DNA of 46,285 nucleotides from Candidatus Saccharimonadota bacterium (GTDB lineage: Bacteria > Patescibacteriota > Saccharimonadia > Saccharimonadales > UBA4665), in assembly GCA_028286385.1 (NCBI GenBank), contig JAQBRQ010000006.1:1-46285 (forward strand), given 5' to 3'. Numbering within the stretch: the stretch's first letter is position 1; the number at the start of each line of letters is the position of its first letter. The notes under the pieces were generated by a model. The model ran no database searches, was not told the origin of the DNA, and saw nothing but the letters and a program-made list of their open reading frames with translations. Both the position numbers and the translations under genes were made by a program. This document shows, in pieces, positions 33,548-42,004 of this stretch.

Positions 33548-34453
33548 CTATTTGTTGAGTTCGTGGCCGCCGAAGGCATTGCGCATAGCGGCAAGTAGTT
33601 TGGTAGCGAAGTTTGTCTCGCCTTTTTGTGACGCCAAGCGCACGTCAAAAGCGGCTTGAATGCTGGGGAGCTCCATGCCCTGCTCTTTGGCGGCTTCCAG
33701 TGTCCAGCGCGCTTCACCGCTTTCGGCTACGAAGCCATCGATGCCTTCCAGCTCGGGGTTCTTGGCGAGTGCGGCTTGCGATAGCTCGTTCAGCCATGAC
33801 GTAACAACGCTGTGATGTTGCCAAACGTCGCCGGCAGCTGCCAGGTTAAGTTCTTTGTAAGGGCCTTCTTTGAGCATGCGGTAGCCCTCGGCTAGTGATT
33901 CCATCATGCCGTACTCGATGGCGTTGTGGGTCATTTTAACGAAATGACCGCTGCCGCTCGGGCCAAAGTGGTAGTAAGCGCCTTCGGGAGCGGCCAGCGT
34001 TTTGAGTGCTGGTTCAACAACAGCAAAAGCGTCCTTATTGTCGCCGCCGGCCATCATTGAGAAGCCATTCTGGTAGCCCCAGACGCCACCACTGGTACCG
34101 ACGTCAATCAGTTGTGAGCCTGCACTTGCGATAACTTGGTTGAGTTGCTTGGTTTTGCGGAAGTCCGAGTTGCCGCCATCGATAATAATGCTGCCTTTTG
34201 GAATCAGGGCCAGCCACTCATCAACCTGGGCATCAACAATGTCGGCCGGCAACATAACCCATAAAACAACTTGCTCGTCGCCAAAAGCGGCAACCACATC
34301 TTCTTTGGTAGTGCCGGCAACAGCACCGTAGCCGACGGCTTCATTGATGGGCTCAAGGCTGCGGTTATGCGCGATAACGGTATGACCATCTTCGGCTAAT
34401 TTGCGAGCGATTTGCATGCCCATGCGGCCTAGGCCGTGGATTGCTATTTTCAT
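33548..34453 (-). CDS. gnd: 6-phosphogluconate dehydrogenase, short (YqeC/GndA-type) form
   Basis: This is the decarboxylating enzyme giving ribulose-5-phosphate. The Rossmann motif is HGLGRMGMQIARKL; the substrate motifs are DGGNSDFRKT, GTSGGVWGYQNG and the catalytic Lys region GHFVKMTHNAIEYGMME. The length of 301 aa marks the short form, generally NAD-preferring, rather than the 470-aa NADP enzyme. The residue after the second beta strand is Asn (HNRS), which does not settle cofactor choice. It overlaps pgl by ATGA. Confidence 0.93.
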   Translation of the reverse strand: MKIAIHGLGRMGMQIARKLAEDGHTVIAHNRSLEPINEAVGYGAVAGTTKEDVVAAFGDEQVVLWVMLPADIVDAQVDEWLALIPKGSIIIDGGNSDFRKTKQLNQVIASAGSQLIDVGTSGGVWGYQNGFSMMAGGDNKDAFAVVEPALKTLAAPEGAYYHFGPSGSGHFVKMTHNAIEYGMMESLAEGYRMLKEGPYKELNLAAAGDVWQHHSVVTSWLNELSQAALAKNPELEGIDGFVAESGEARWTLEAAKEQGMELPSIQAAFDVRLASQKGETNFATKLLAAMRNAFGGHELNK

Positions 34454-35124
34454 GTTGGATCCCCTATCTGGTCGTTATACAAGTACGCTTCCGGTACGTG
34501 CTTTAGTATTTGAGCTGGCTGAACAGCTGGATCGAGCTTCTTTGATTGTAGCGTAATTAAGGCTTGATGTTTAGTATCGCCAAAGGCAAAGGCGTAGATT
34601 GCATTGACGCTTTTTAGAGCTGGAAGCGTCAGCGTCAGCCGATCATATGATTCGCTGTGGTAACCAACAACTAACTCGATTTGCTCGGCCGCGGCCCCTG
34701 ACCCCGGTAAAATACCAGCGATATGTCCGTCCTCGCCAATACCAAGCTGCGCGATAATGCTATCGGCGTCGGCAATGGCCCAACCGGCAAGTTTATTGTA
34801 GCTTTGGGCGGTTTCCTCGAGCGTCAGGTTTTTCTGTAGTACTGGCAACAGTTGGGCATGTTGGGGGTCAAACCCGGCTTCCAATAATTGCGCCCAGTTA
34901 GAGTCGGCATGGCCGACGTCGCCGTATCGCTCATCGGCCAGCATAACCGACAATTGCCTGCTGAGATCAGACGGAATATTATCCATTATTTTGACGCTGG
35001 CTTTAATATTTGAGCCGCCGCTGACCAGCCACAGGACGTTTCTGCCAGTGGTAAGCTCGCGGACGAGTCGCTGCGTAAGGTCTGCTATGCCATCCTCCCA
35101 GCCGGTCGTCAGAATATATTGCAT
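34450..35124 (-). CDS. pgl: 6-phosphogluconolactonase
   Basis: This enzyme hydrolyses 6-phosphogluconolactone. It is a DevB/SugarP-isomerase-fold protein of 224 aa with LVSGGSNIKAS, ADERYGDVGHADSN and GIGEDGHIAGILPGS. It is first in the pgl-gnd-zwf run. A TATAGT -10 (35131-35136) ends six bases before the ATG. The intervening GAGGAT could pass for a ribosome site but is too close to the promoter to be transcribed in full. Confidence 0.93.
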   Translation of the reverse strand: MQYILTTGWEDGIADLTQRLVRELTTGRNVLWLVSGGSNIKASVKIMDNIPSDLSRQLSVMLADERYGDVGHADSNWAQLLEAGFDPQHAQLLPVLQKNLTLEETAQSYNKLAGWAIADADSIIAQLGIGEDGHIAGILPGSGAAAEQIELVVGYHSESYDRLTLTLPALKSVNAIYAFAFGDTKHQALITLQSKKLDPAVQPAQILKHVPEAYLYNDQIGDPT

Positions 35125-35157
35125 ATCCTCACTATACCACCGCTGTAAGGAGCGGGC

Positions 35158-35691
35158 CTACTCGAGCTGAGCTATCAGCGCCTGCGTAAAGGCTGGAACA
35201 TCGTCTGGCTGGCGACTGGTTATCAAATTACCATCGATGACAACCTCCTGATCTGACCATATAGCCCCGGCGTTGCGCAGATCGTCCTGAATGGTCCAGT
35301 AACTGGTGAGCTTACGTCCATCTGCCACACCGGCCGATATGAGTACCCACGGCGCGTGGCAGATCACCGCCAAGGGCTTGTTGTCATCCATGAACTTCTT
35401 AACCCAGATACGGGCTTTGATATTCATGCGTAATGTATCGGCATTTATGGCACCGCCTGGCAACACAAGCGCGTCATACTCATCTGTTTTAACGTCGTCG
35501 ATTGATCTATCGGTTTGGAAGGTGTCAGCAACCACGGCATGATTCATACCGTGCACTTCGCCATCATCCGGGGCGATAATGTCGACTAAGGCTCCGGCTT
35601 CCCGAAGTGTGCGTACTGGACCGGTTAATTCGGCTTGTTCAAAATAGTCATCAACTAAAACTGCTACTCTCTTGCCAGTGATATCTGCCAT
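35158..35691 (-). CDS. DJ-1/PfpI family protein (YhbO-like stress protein or deglycase)
   Basis: It has the class I glutamine amidotransferase-like fold. The nucleophile Cys is in VICHAPWVLISAG, preceded by LPGGAINAD, and the conserved Glu is in DDYFEQAE. The length from this start is 177 aa, normal for PfpI/YhbO. An in-frame start at 35745 would add an unlikely hydrophobic extension; the ATG at 35691 has a GGGAG site nine bases upstream. Members protect against carbonyl and oxidative stress; the catalytic activity is debated. Confidence 0.9.
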   Translation of the reverse strand: MADITGKRVAVLVDDYFEQAELTGPVRTLREAGALVDIIAPDDGEVHGMNHAVVADTFQTDRSIDDVKTDEYDALVLPGGAINADTLRMNIKARIWVKKFMDDNKPLAVICHAPWVLISAGVADGRKLTSYWTIQDDLRNAGAIWSDQEVVIDGNLITSRQPDDVPAFTQALIAQLE

Positions 35692-35793
35692 ATGTTGTCT
35701 CCCAACCGTTATGCCAACTAGTATGCAGAGTAAGCTGCTAATCAACAGTGGGATTTGTTACGTCTAACAGATATGGCGGTGTGTGTGCTTGTT

Positions 35794-38655
35794 CTACTGA
35801 CTTTTACCAGGGAAAGCTGTTTTGACTAGGTAGACTAGAATCGCGGCAACCACTGGTGCGAGCAATGCCAACGATGCTGAAATTTTGGAGAGTGCAAAGA
35901 CGCTGAGTATAGTCAGTAGCAACCAACCCAGACCAGTGCGGCGGTTAACTCGCTGGCGCAAGAATTCACTGCCGAGGTAGTAGTACGGGAAGACGGTAAT
36001 GACCAAGAATGTGCTCGATAGCAGACCAAAGATCAATACTACGGCCAGACCCTCCCAGAACGGGCTGGAGATAGCCAGTGGAATGAGGGAGACGACTGCT
36101 GTTAGGCTGGTGGCGATCAGCGGGCGGAAGCGCTCAGCCAAGGCTTCGTGTGCGGCATCTACGGGGTGCATGCCGGCTTTACGGGATTGGTTAGCGTAAT
36201 CGGTCAGCAAGATTGTATTCTTGATGCTGAGGCCGATTAGCGCGAAGAATCCAAGCATCGCGAAGAAGCTGAAGGCATTGTCAGTCAGGTAGAGTCCAAG
36301 CGTAATACCGAACAAGCTGAATGGAATCGCCATGAAGATCAGCAGCGGTTGCAGCAGGCTTCGGAACTGGAAAGCCAGAACAAAGTAGATGACCAGCAGT
36401 AGTGCCGGGAATGCCAGGGCGAGCGTCTTAAAGCTATCCTGGTTTTCTGCTTCCTGGCCGGTATCAAAGCTTATGGCATTTTTGTTGAGGTCGTATGAAG
36501 CCACTTTATCTTGGGTAAACTTCTTCTCTACGGCGTCTTTGGCGAGGGTGACCAGCGTGGTGGTATCGTCATCGACAAACTTTGCGGTTACATCGACATA
36601 TGCTTTGCCGTCACTCCGGGCATAGATGCTGGAGTTGCCAATTGCCACGCTATCGATCTTGGCGATGGAGCCGTCTGGTCGTTTTAGCTGAGCGTCATTT
36701 GTGAGGTAGCTTGCGAGGTCACTTGCCAGACGCATAGCCCCTTCACGGTTCTGGCTGGAGTCGATCTTGACGGTAAAGGCTGCAGCTGGTGGCCCGTTGT
36801 CGAGCTGAGCTGATGCGACGGTGGCGTCATCAAAGTTTTTAAACTTATCGTTGAGTTGCTTGATGATCTGAGGCGCCGTAATGTCTCGCTGCTTGTAGTC
36901 GATGACATCGGTCACTAACATGGCGCTTTGAATGTTGGCTTGGCCGAAATATGAGGCCTTTGCGAAGTTGTCGCCGGTCGTATCGCCAACAATTTTATCG
37001 ACCTTGTCGGCAATTATTTGAGCCTGTTTAATGTCGGTATTCGGCTTGTAGACAATCGTGGTGCTGAGCTGGTTGGCGTCTTTGCTCGGCGGGAAAATGT
37101 TAAAGGTGACCTTTTGGAACAAGTAGCCACCGGCACCGATAAAGCCAAAGCCAATTACTAGGGCTATCACGCCAACGGCCAGCAGCTTTTTGGTTGAGCC
37201 TTTAGCCCACAGCATCGGCTGAGATATGAGCTTGGCAATCCGGGCTTCAAAACCGGCTGCCAGTTCGTGCACGTGCTCTTCGCCCATCTGCTTTTTGCCC
37301 AGCAACAAGAAACGTGCAAACAGCGGGATAAACACCAGCGCGACCAGCAAGCTGATGAGTAACGATGCGATGATAGTTACCGGAATCGCGCGGATGAAGC
37401 TGCCTAAAATACCGCCCACGAACAGCAGTGGTGCAAAACTAAGCACCGACGTGGATGTAGCAGCGATCATTGCCCGGCTAACCTTACCGGTAGCCTGGGT
37501 GACAGCTTTGGCGGGATCTTTTTGTTTACGACGCTGTGAGTCGAGTGCCTCAACCATGATGATGGTGTCGTCAACGATTAGCGACAGGCCCAAAATGAGT
37601 GCGAACAGCGTGATGGTGTTCAGACTGTAACCGGCTAGATAGAGCAGCCCGTTAACGATAGCAATCACCGTGACCATCGACAGCACGATCACAAATGATG
37701 CACGAACCGCGATGACGATCGAGCCAATAATCAGTACGGCGATCAGGCCAAGCAACAGTGAGGTTTGCAGCTCATTAATCTGCTCGGTAATCTGTGGCGC
37801 GAAGCTGGCGCTAATTACGGCTGTGTAGTTCTTAAATTCGGGCTGCTTATTAAGCGCGTCAACGGCCGATTGGACCTGGGCGTCGAGTTCTAAATTATCA
37901 GCACCTTCCTCGGCTTTAATGCCGACAACAACTGAGCTATAAAAATTATTCTTGTTGTCTTCGCGTTTGCCAAAACGGTCGAACGATTTTTGATTTAATT
38001 GCTGCGTACCAGTAGTTGGGTCGAGGGCTGATTCATATGGATCGATGATCGCTACGCCTTTTACTAGCGGTAGATCCTTACTCCAAATAAAGGCTGCGGC
38101 TTTTTTGCCTTGGGCTACTAAATCTTCGGTGGTGGCCGTACCGTGTTTATCGTAAAACGAAACAACCATATCATCGCCACGTTCTGTGAAGCCGAATTCA
38201 AACGGCGCTAGTTTGACCGTAGCTTGCGCTGGCAGAATATGCTGTGCACTGATTTGATTATTTAATTGAACACTTCTGGCGGTGGCGTTAACGTTATCTT
38301 TGTAGGATACAATCGCGGAATAGAAGTTACCGAAACTCTTGGTTTCAACTGACTTTACGCCCTCCTGCTTCAGCAGGAAATTACTGAGCGGCTTGGCGAT
38401 ATCGGCATCGACCTTGGCCGGATCGTTCACTAAGTAGCTACCGTTAGCTACGGCGAATGGCGTGTTAATACTTGGAAAGCCTTCGCGCTTGAGCAGCGTG
38501 CTGTAACAAGCTGCGCCAAATAGAACGACAGTCAGTAAGATCAGAACAGTTTTGCGGGGGCGCATAAAGAAAAACAAACTGAGTCGTTGTAGCGGGCTTA
38601 GCTGTGGTTTTTGGTTATTTTTTGATTTTTTTGGGGTTTTTTGGGACTTGAACAT
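35794..38655 (-). CDS. RND-superfamily efflux permease (AcrB/HAE1-like)
   Basis: This is a proton-driven exporter. Topology is classical: TM1 near residue 35, a large extracellular domain, TM2-6, a second large domain and TM8-12. The TM4 proton-relay Asp pair is intact in SLIVDDTIIMVEALD. The protein has 953 aa, below the 1030-1050 usual for AcrB, with some porter loops probably shortened. No membrane-fusion or outer-membrane gene is nearby, in line with monoderm RND proteins such as SwrC. It follows the methyltransferase gene on the same strand. Two GAGGTATA repeats lie just before the start; the nearer supplies the ribosome site. Confidence 0.92.
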   Translation of the reverse strand: MFKSQKTPKKSKNNQKPQLSPLQRLSLFFFMRPRKTVLILLTVVLFGAACYSTLLKREGFPSINTPFAVANGSYLVNDPAKVDADIAKPLSNFLLKQEGVKSVETKSFGNFYSAIVSYKDNVNATARSVQLNNQISAQHILPAQATVKLAPFEFGFTERGDDMVVSFYDKHGTATTEDLVAQGKKAAAFIWSKDLPLVKGVAIIDPYESALDPTTGTQQLNQKSFDRFGKREDNKNNFYSSVVVGIKAEEGADNLELDAQVQSAVDALNKQPEFKNYTAVISASFAPQITEQINELQTSLLLGLIAVLIIGSIVIAVRASFVIVLSMVTVIAIVNGLLYLAGYSLNTITLFALILGLSLIVDDTIIMVEALDSQRRKQKDPAKAVTQATGKVSRAMIAATSTSVLSFAPLLFVGGILGSFIRAIPVTIIASLLISLLVALVFIPLFARFLLLGKKQMGEEHVHELAAGFEARIAKLISQPMLWAKGSTKKLLAVGVIALVIGFGFIGAGGYLFQKVTFNIFPPSKDANQLSTTIVYKPNTDIKQAQIIADKVDKIVGDTTGDNFAKASYFGQANIQSAMLVTDVIDYKQRDITAPQIIKQLNDKFKNFDDATVASAQLDNGPPAAAFTVKIDSSQNREGAMRLASDLASYLTNDAQLKRPDGSIAKIDSVAIGNSSIYARSDGKAYVDVTAKFVDDDTTTLVTLAKDAVEKKFTQDKVASYDLNKNAISFDTGQEAENQDSFKTLALAFPALLLVIYFVLAFQFRSLLQPLLIFMAIPFSLFGITLGLYLTDNAFSFFAMLGFFALIGLSIKNTILLTDYANQSRKAGMHPVDAAHEALAERFRPLIATSLTAVVSLIPLAISSPFWEGLAVVLIFGLLSSTFLVITVFPYYYLGSEFLRQRVNRRTGLGWLLLTILSVFALSKISASLALLAPVVAAILVYLVKTAFPGKSQ

Positions 38656-38710
38656 GTTGGTATACCTCGTTTATACCTCAATAGTAACTGCTTTACGAAC
38701 AATAACCAAG

Positions 38711-39373
38711 CTAGTTGCGCTTTTGAGCAAGAACCTGTGTCCAAGGTAGCGGTGTGCGGTGTTTGACGATCGGTCCAAAGTGCTTTTTAATGTCACGCTT
38801 TAGGGCGAAAGTTGGCCAGTGGTTCAAGTGACCAGGCGTATTACCAAAATGAGCTAGATATTTGCCGCGGGCCATGTTTAGCATGCACCACAGAGGTTCG
38901 CGTGGTACGCCTAGCACCAAGTAGCCACCAGGCTTTAAGATGCGGGCTAGTTCTTGCAGCGCTTTATCGGGGTAATCAAGGTGCTCAAGCACTTCCAATA
39001 AGAATATCAGGTCAAAACTATTGTCGGCGTGAGTTGTTTCGTAGATGCTTTCTTCGATGATTTTAACATCTGGGTTGCGTTTTTGCGCTTCGGGTACTAA
39101 TTTGGCGACAAACTCAGAAGCTTCCAGCTCAACGTTAGCCGGCAGCATTTCGCGCAATCGCAACGTTGAGAAGCCTTCGCCGCAACCAACTTCAATTGCT
39201 TTGATGTTCCCTTGACCGGTAATGCCGCTGGCATCGACCAATGAGGCAACCGACGAAAAGTAGCCATCGAGCAGTTTTCGACCGATCTTGCCCTGTCCTT
39301 CTTCGGTGTATTTGTGACCAAAATCTTCGAGTTCTGGTGTGGCTTTGAGCGTGCTGTCTGGGATTTGTGTCAT
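38711..39373 (-). CDS. Class I SAM-dependent methyltransferase
   Basis: The Rossmann SAM motif AIEVGCGEGFSTLRL is followed by an acidic post-II strand and LLEVLEHLDYPDKALQELARILKPGGYLVLGVP. This is the Methyltransf_11 pattern typical of small-molecule or lipid and sugar methylases. The substrate is unknown. A TATAGT box on the minus strand lies 11 bases before the ATG. It is followed on the same strand by the RND permease after 55 bases, so co-transcription is possible. Confidence 0.88.
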   Translation of the reverse strand: MTQIPDSTLKATPELEDFGHKYTEEGQGKIGRKLLDGYFSSVASLVDASGITGQGNIKAIEVGCGEGFSTLRLREMLPANVELEASEFVAKLVPEAQKRNPDVKIIEESIYETTHADNSFDLIFLLEVLEHLDYPDKALQELARILKPGGYLVLGVPREPLWCMLNMARGKYLAHFGNTPGHLNHWPTFALKRDIKKHFGPIVKHRTPLPWTQVLAQKRN

Positions 39374-39408
39374 ATGTAGAGTTAACTATACCAGCCGGCC
39401 TGCCAATA

Positions 39409-39436
39409 AAAAAGCGCCCTTTGGCGGGCGCTTTTT
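39409..39436 (-). terminator. Rho-independent terminator after the 29-codon gene
   Basis: The stem has 11 bp (39409-39419 with 39426-39436), with a GCGCCC/GGGCGC GC core, a six-base loop and a run of T on the minus-strand exit. It lies 15 bases after the stop of the small gene at 39452-39541. Confidence 0.85.
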
Positions 39437-39451
39437 GCGGTTATGCGCGAG

Positions 39452-39541
39452 TTACCTAGTTGGGTCACGGATGTGAGGCGGTTGTTTACGTACATGTAGT
39501 ACTACCCTGCGACCATGATTAACAACGGTGATTGTTTTCAT
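39452..39541 (-). CDS. Small protein of 29 residues, function unknown
   Basis: This is an independent tiny gene. The minus strand encodes Met-Lys-Thr-Ile-Thr-Val-Val at its start and ends in a basic, Pro-containing tail (QPPHIRDPTR). It contains 8 Arg or Lys and 3 His residues. A near-perfect GGGAGG ribosome site lies six bases upstream of the ATG, a TATAAA -10 sits just before that, and a strong terminator follows the stop. That full transcription-unit layout is the argument; the composition alone would not be convincing. It may be a small basic RNA- or membrane-binding peptide. Confidence 0.6.
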   Translation of the reverse strand: MKTITVVNHGRRVVLHVRKQPPHIRDPTR

Positions 39542-39637
39542 TGGTGCCTCCCTTTGCATTTTTATACTACCGCGAATCGGGTCTATCTGCAGTCGCATAT
39601 ATTACAGAAGTGCTTCATGAGATCGGCAGCGGTAGCC

Positions 39638-39666
39638 TTGACCATAGCTATGATAATTGCTATAGT
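39638..39666 (+). promoter_or_regulatory. Strong sigma70-type promoter of the CHAP gene
   Basis: TTGACC (39638-39643), a 17-base spacer ending in TGC, and TATAGT (39661-39666) form the best promoter match in the window. Confidence 0.7.
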
Positions 39667-39670
39667 CGAT

Positions 39671-39702
39671 AGGTTGCGATGTTCGTAAATTGTTCGCAAC
39701 TT
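39671..39702 (+). promoter_or_regulatory. Leader hairpin between promoter and CHAP start
   Basis: GTTGCGA and TCGCAAC form a seven-pair stem (39673-39679 with 39694-39700), extendable by two pairs, around a 14-base loop. It lies at the predicted 5' end of the mRNA, before the AGGAG site next to the ATG, and could stabilise or regulate the transcript. Confidence 0.45.
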
Positions 39703-39726
39703 CATCAAGCAAATGATTAGGAGATT

Positions 39727-40512
39727 ATGGTAAGACGTACCCTTTTTCAAGGCACGCCAAAACATAACATATTAACAAAAAATCATAGCCAACGTCACAT
39801 TATTCGAGACTTGGCGTACTACACAAAATTACCACAAAACCACAAGCATCGATCGCTATTCGTGAGGACGAGTGTGCTGTTCAACTCACTAGCTATTTTG
39901 ATGTTTGCAGTGACCGCCAGCGCCGCGACATTTCAGTTGCCCGTGCTGGATAAGCCGCCTGTAGAGCAATCGGTGAAGCAAGCTGTGGCGTACGCGCCGA
40001 AGAAAGTTTCACAAAAAAAGGAACAACCACCAACGCCAGCGCCTGCACCACCACCTGCACCTACCCCTGCGCCTGCACCGCCTCCGCCCGAACCACCTGC
40101 ACCAGCAGCTTTGGCAGCTGCAATAGTGAGCGCGCCAGGTACCAGTTACCCGTGGGCGAATGCTCCATTCAATGTAGATTCGAGTGACACATGGGGAATG
40201 TACAAACGACAGTGTACCTCCTACGCCGCCTGGAAAGTGGCAAGCTCAGGCAGGCACATGCCCAATTGGGGTGGCCACGGTAACGCTAATCTTTGGGACG
40301 ACAATGCTCGAGCAGAAGGTATCCCTGTTGATGCTACTCCACGCGTTGGCGATATTGCCGTCAGGAATAGCGGAACGTACGGACACGTGATGTACGTCGA
40401 GTCGGTGAACGGTGATGGAACCATCGGTGTCAGTCAATATAATGCCGACAATGCCGGTTCATATAGTGAGGCCACGGTAAGTGTCGCTGGTCTCGTTTTC
40501 ATTCACTTTTAA
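39727..40512 (+). CDS. Exported CHAP-domain cell-wall hydrolase
   Basis: This is a predicted amidase or endopeptidase acting on peptidoglycan. A 43-residue basic N-terminus precedes a hydrophobic export segment (44-67, ending SASA). A Pro/Ala-rich wall-spanning linker (about 98-130) leads to a CHAP domain: C163 in RQCTSYAAWKV, H220 in YGHVMYVESV, and a final SQYNADNAG with SYSEATV. The catalytic pair is intact. The start is set by an AGGAG site, three bases from the ATG, and by the strong promoter upstream. It could serve division, or attack on the host wall in an epibiont. Confidence 0.9.
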   Translation: MVRRTLFQGTPKHNILTKNHSQRHIIRDLAYYTKLPQNHKHRSLFVRTSVLFNSLAILMFAVTASAATFQLPVLDKPPVEQSVKQAVAYAPKKVSQKKEQPPTPAPAPPPAPTPAPAPPPPEPPAPAALAAAIVSAPGTSYPWANAPFNVDSSDTWGMYKRQCTSYAAWKVASSGRHMPNWGGHGNANLWDDNARAEGIPVDATPRVGDIAVRNSGTYGHVMYVESVNGDGTIGVSQYNADNAGSYSEATVSVAGLVFIHF

Positions 40513-40549
40513 CCGCCTCCTTAGAGATATATCCACCTATCTCAAAACC

Positions 40550-40585
40550 AGGGCACGTGGGAACAACATTGTTACCACGTGCCCT
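40550..40585. terminator. Long hairpin between convergent genes
   Basis: An 11-bp perfect stem (AGGGCACGTGG with its complement) extends by five more pairs after one mismatch. It sits between the convergent CHAP and Pro-rich membrane genes. T-rich sequence follows only on the minus side (GGTTTTGAG), so termination strength is uncertain. Confidence 0.65.
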
Positions 40586-40600
40586 ATAAAACTGTTGGGC

Positions 40601-41143
40601 TCATAAACCAAGGAGTGACATGACGTGGCTCAGTAGGCTGGTATCGATAGGCGCTGCCGTCGGCAGCGCCTGGCTCGATGGTGGCCCAGCTGCAGTCACA
40701 GGTGTAAGTGTGGGCAAAGCAGCGGCGGTCTGCTGCGAAGCGGCCGGTGGCGTGTAGTTACTTGCCACGGTCTGGGTCGCCGCCGCTGCCGCTTGAGGGC
40801 GGCTATTGCCGCTTGTGTTGCCGGACTGGGGGTTGCCAGCTTTTCCCCTAAATCCGAGCTCACCAGCTGCCCCCCCATCTGACTGCTTCGAACCTGGCGA
40901 ACCTGGCTGGCCTGGTGCAGTGCCCTTATGCTGCGGTTTTGATTGCCCTGGCCGAGCCGATGGTGGCGTTGGCTTATGCTGCGACTGATCTAGAAGCAGG
41001 AGTGCCGTAATAAGTATGGTAAGGATTGGTAGTCCGATTACGCCAAGCAGCAACGCTGCCGCCTTCGACATTGACTGCAGTAAGGCCAAAAACCGTGATT
41101 TAGGTTTTTTATCGAGCTCCTCGTCCACGCGGTATTTATTCAA
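40601..41143 (-). CDS. Single-TM protein with disordered Pro/Gly/Ser/Ala-rich exterior
   Basis: There is no recognised domain. A basic cytoplasmic start of about 25 residues is followed by a TM helix (about 29-51, ALLLGVIGLPILTILITALL). A 125-residue low-complexity extracellular part is rich in Pro, Gly, Ser, Gln and Ala. A GGAGG site precedes the ATG. It may be a wall-embedded spacer or surface protein. No sortase motif is present at the end. Confidence 0.65.
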   Translation of the reverse strand: MNKYRVDEELDKKPKSRFLALLQSMSKAAALLLGVIGLPILTILITALLLLDQSQHKPTPPSARPGQSKPQHKGTAPGQPGSPGSKQSDGGAAGELGFRGKAGNPQSGNTSGNSRPQAAAAATQTVASNYTPPAASQQTAAALPTLTPVTAAGPPSSQALPTAAPIDTSLLSHVMSLLGL

Positions 41144-41234
41144 GATGTCGCCTCCCGGAAAGCTACAGTAAATCTACATTATTCCACGGTACCTTTGCGC
41201 ATGCATTAGCTCAACGGTATTTCTTACAACTGCT

Positions 41235-41852
41235 TTAATTATGCCTAGGAGGCAGATAGCAGGTGTTTATTGCTACTGTCATTTCGGGCGAGTTAATTGG
41301 ATAGGAGCTAACAACTCTGGCGGCTTCAACCACGTCAAAAAACCTTCCCCCGCCGGAACTATCCATTACACCTGCGCTATTTGGGCACCCTTTAACAAAA
41401 TGTACCCTCGGTACTTCTGAATCCTCGTGTTTAGACTTGGGGAGTATTTCGACCAGCACTTCATCAGCGACAGGCTCAAAGCCTGCTCGTGTGAGCGTTA
41501 AGGCCACGAGCGGCTTATTAATTTTTCCGGTTGAGGTGAGTGGCGCATCACGCTCCTCGACTGCATTCCTAAAAAAGTCTACAAGTTTGACTGCTAGCCC
41601 TGATCCTCGCAGACTTTCTTCCGCAGACATTCCTAGGAACATCGCACCGCTACCAGGCCAGGTTCGATAGGCTATCCTTGTTACATTTCTGCTGTGTTCA
41701 CGACCTTGAATACTTTGCCCATCTTTTGAAAAATAAACGTGTTTTCTTCCATCTCTATGCTGATAAAGTCGTGGCAGCAGAGTATATCCGGAAGTACAAA
41801 ATGGCTCCCATTCTTCGATGTATCTATGGTCTTTCAATCTTTCAGCGCGCAT
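41235..41852 (-). CDS. Probable GNAT-type N-acetyltransferase
   Basis: A weak but ordered GNAT pattern is present: MFLGMSAEESLRGSGLAVKLVDFF corresponds to strand 4 and the acetyl-CoA loop (RGxGxA), and KPLVALTLTRAGFEP to the C-terminal half. A tail of about 75 residues follows. The ATG at 41852 is chosen; the frame continues upstream to 41966 but that part is His/Cys/Tyr-rich and does not look coding. The acceptor substrate is unknown. Confidence 0.5.
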   Translation of the reverse strand: MRAERLKDHRYIEEWEPFCTSGYTLLPRLYQHRDGRKHVYFSKDGQSIQGREHSRNVTRIAYRTWPGSGAMFLGMSAEESLRGSGLAVKLVDFFRNAVEERDAPLTSTGKINKPLVALTLTRAGFEPVADEVLVEILPKSKHEDSEVPRVHFVKGCPNSAGVMDSSGGGRFFDVVEAARVVSSYPINSPEMTVAINTCYLPPRHN

Positions 41853-41967
41853 ATTGATATAAAATACCACAAAAGCGATATAATGGCAAGTATAATGCAT
41901 GGTATGTTTGCGAGTTTTCTCACTGCATTGGTGGTTGGACTTTGTTACGGTCAAAGATATTAACAAC

Positions 41968-42004
41968 GTAACGTATCTTAACTTTGTAACGTTATCTTAA
42001 CTTT
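41968..42004 (+). repeat. Tandem 18/19-bp direct repeat in the cupredoxin promoter region
   Basis: GTAACGTATCTTAACTTT (41968-41985) is repeated with one extra T (41986-42004). A partial inverted copy lies just upstream around 41944-41963. The pair ends four bases before a GGGAGG ribosome site (42008-42013) of the gene at 42021. The layout is that of an operator for a dimeric regulator. Confidence 0.7.

Noticed and set aside
39583-39765. Minus-strand 60-codon frame before the CHAP gene
   Set aside because: It has no ribosome site and overlaps the strong CHAP promoter, the leader hairpin and the CHAP start.
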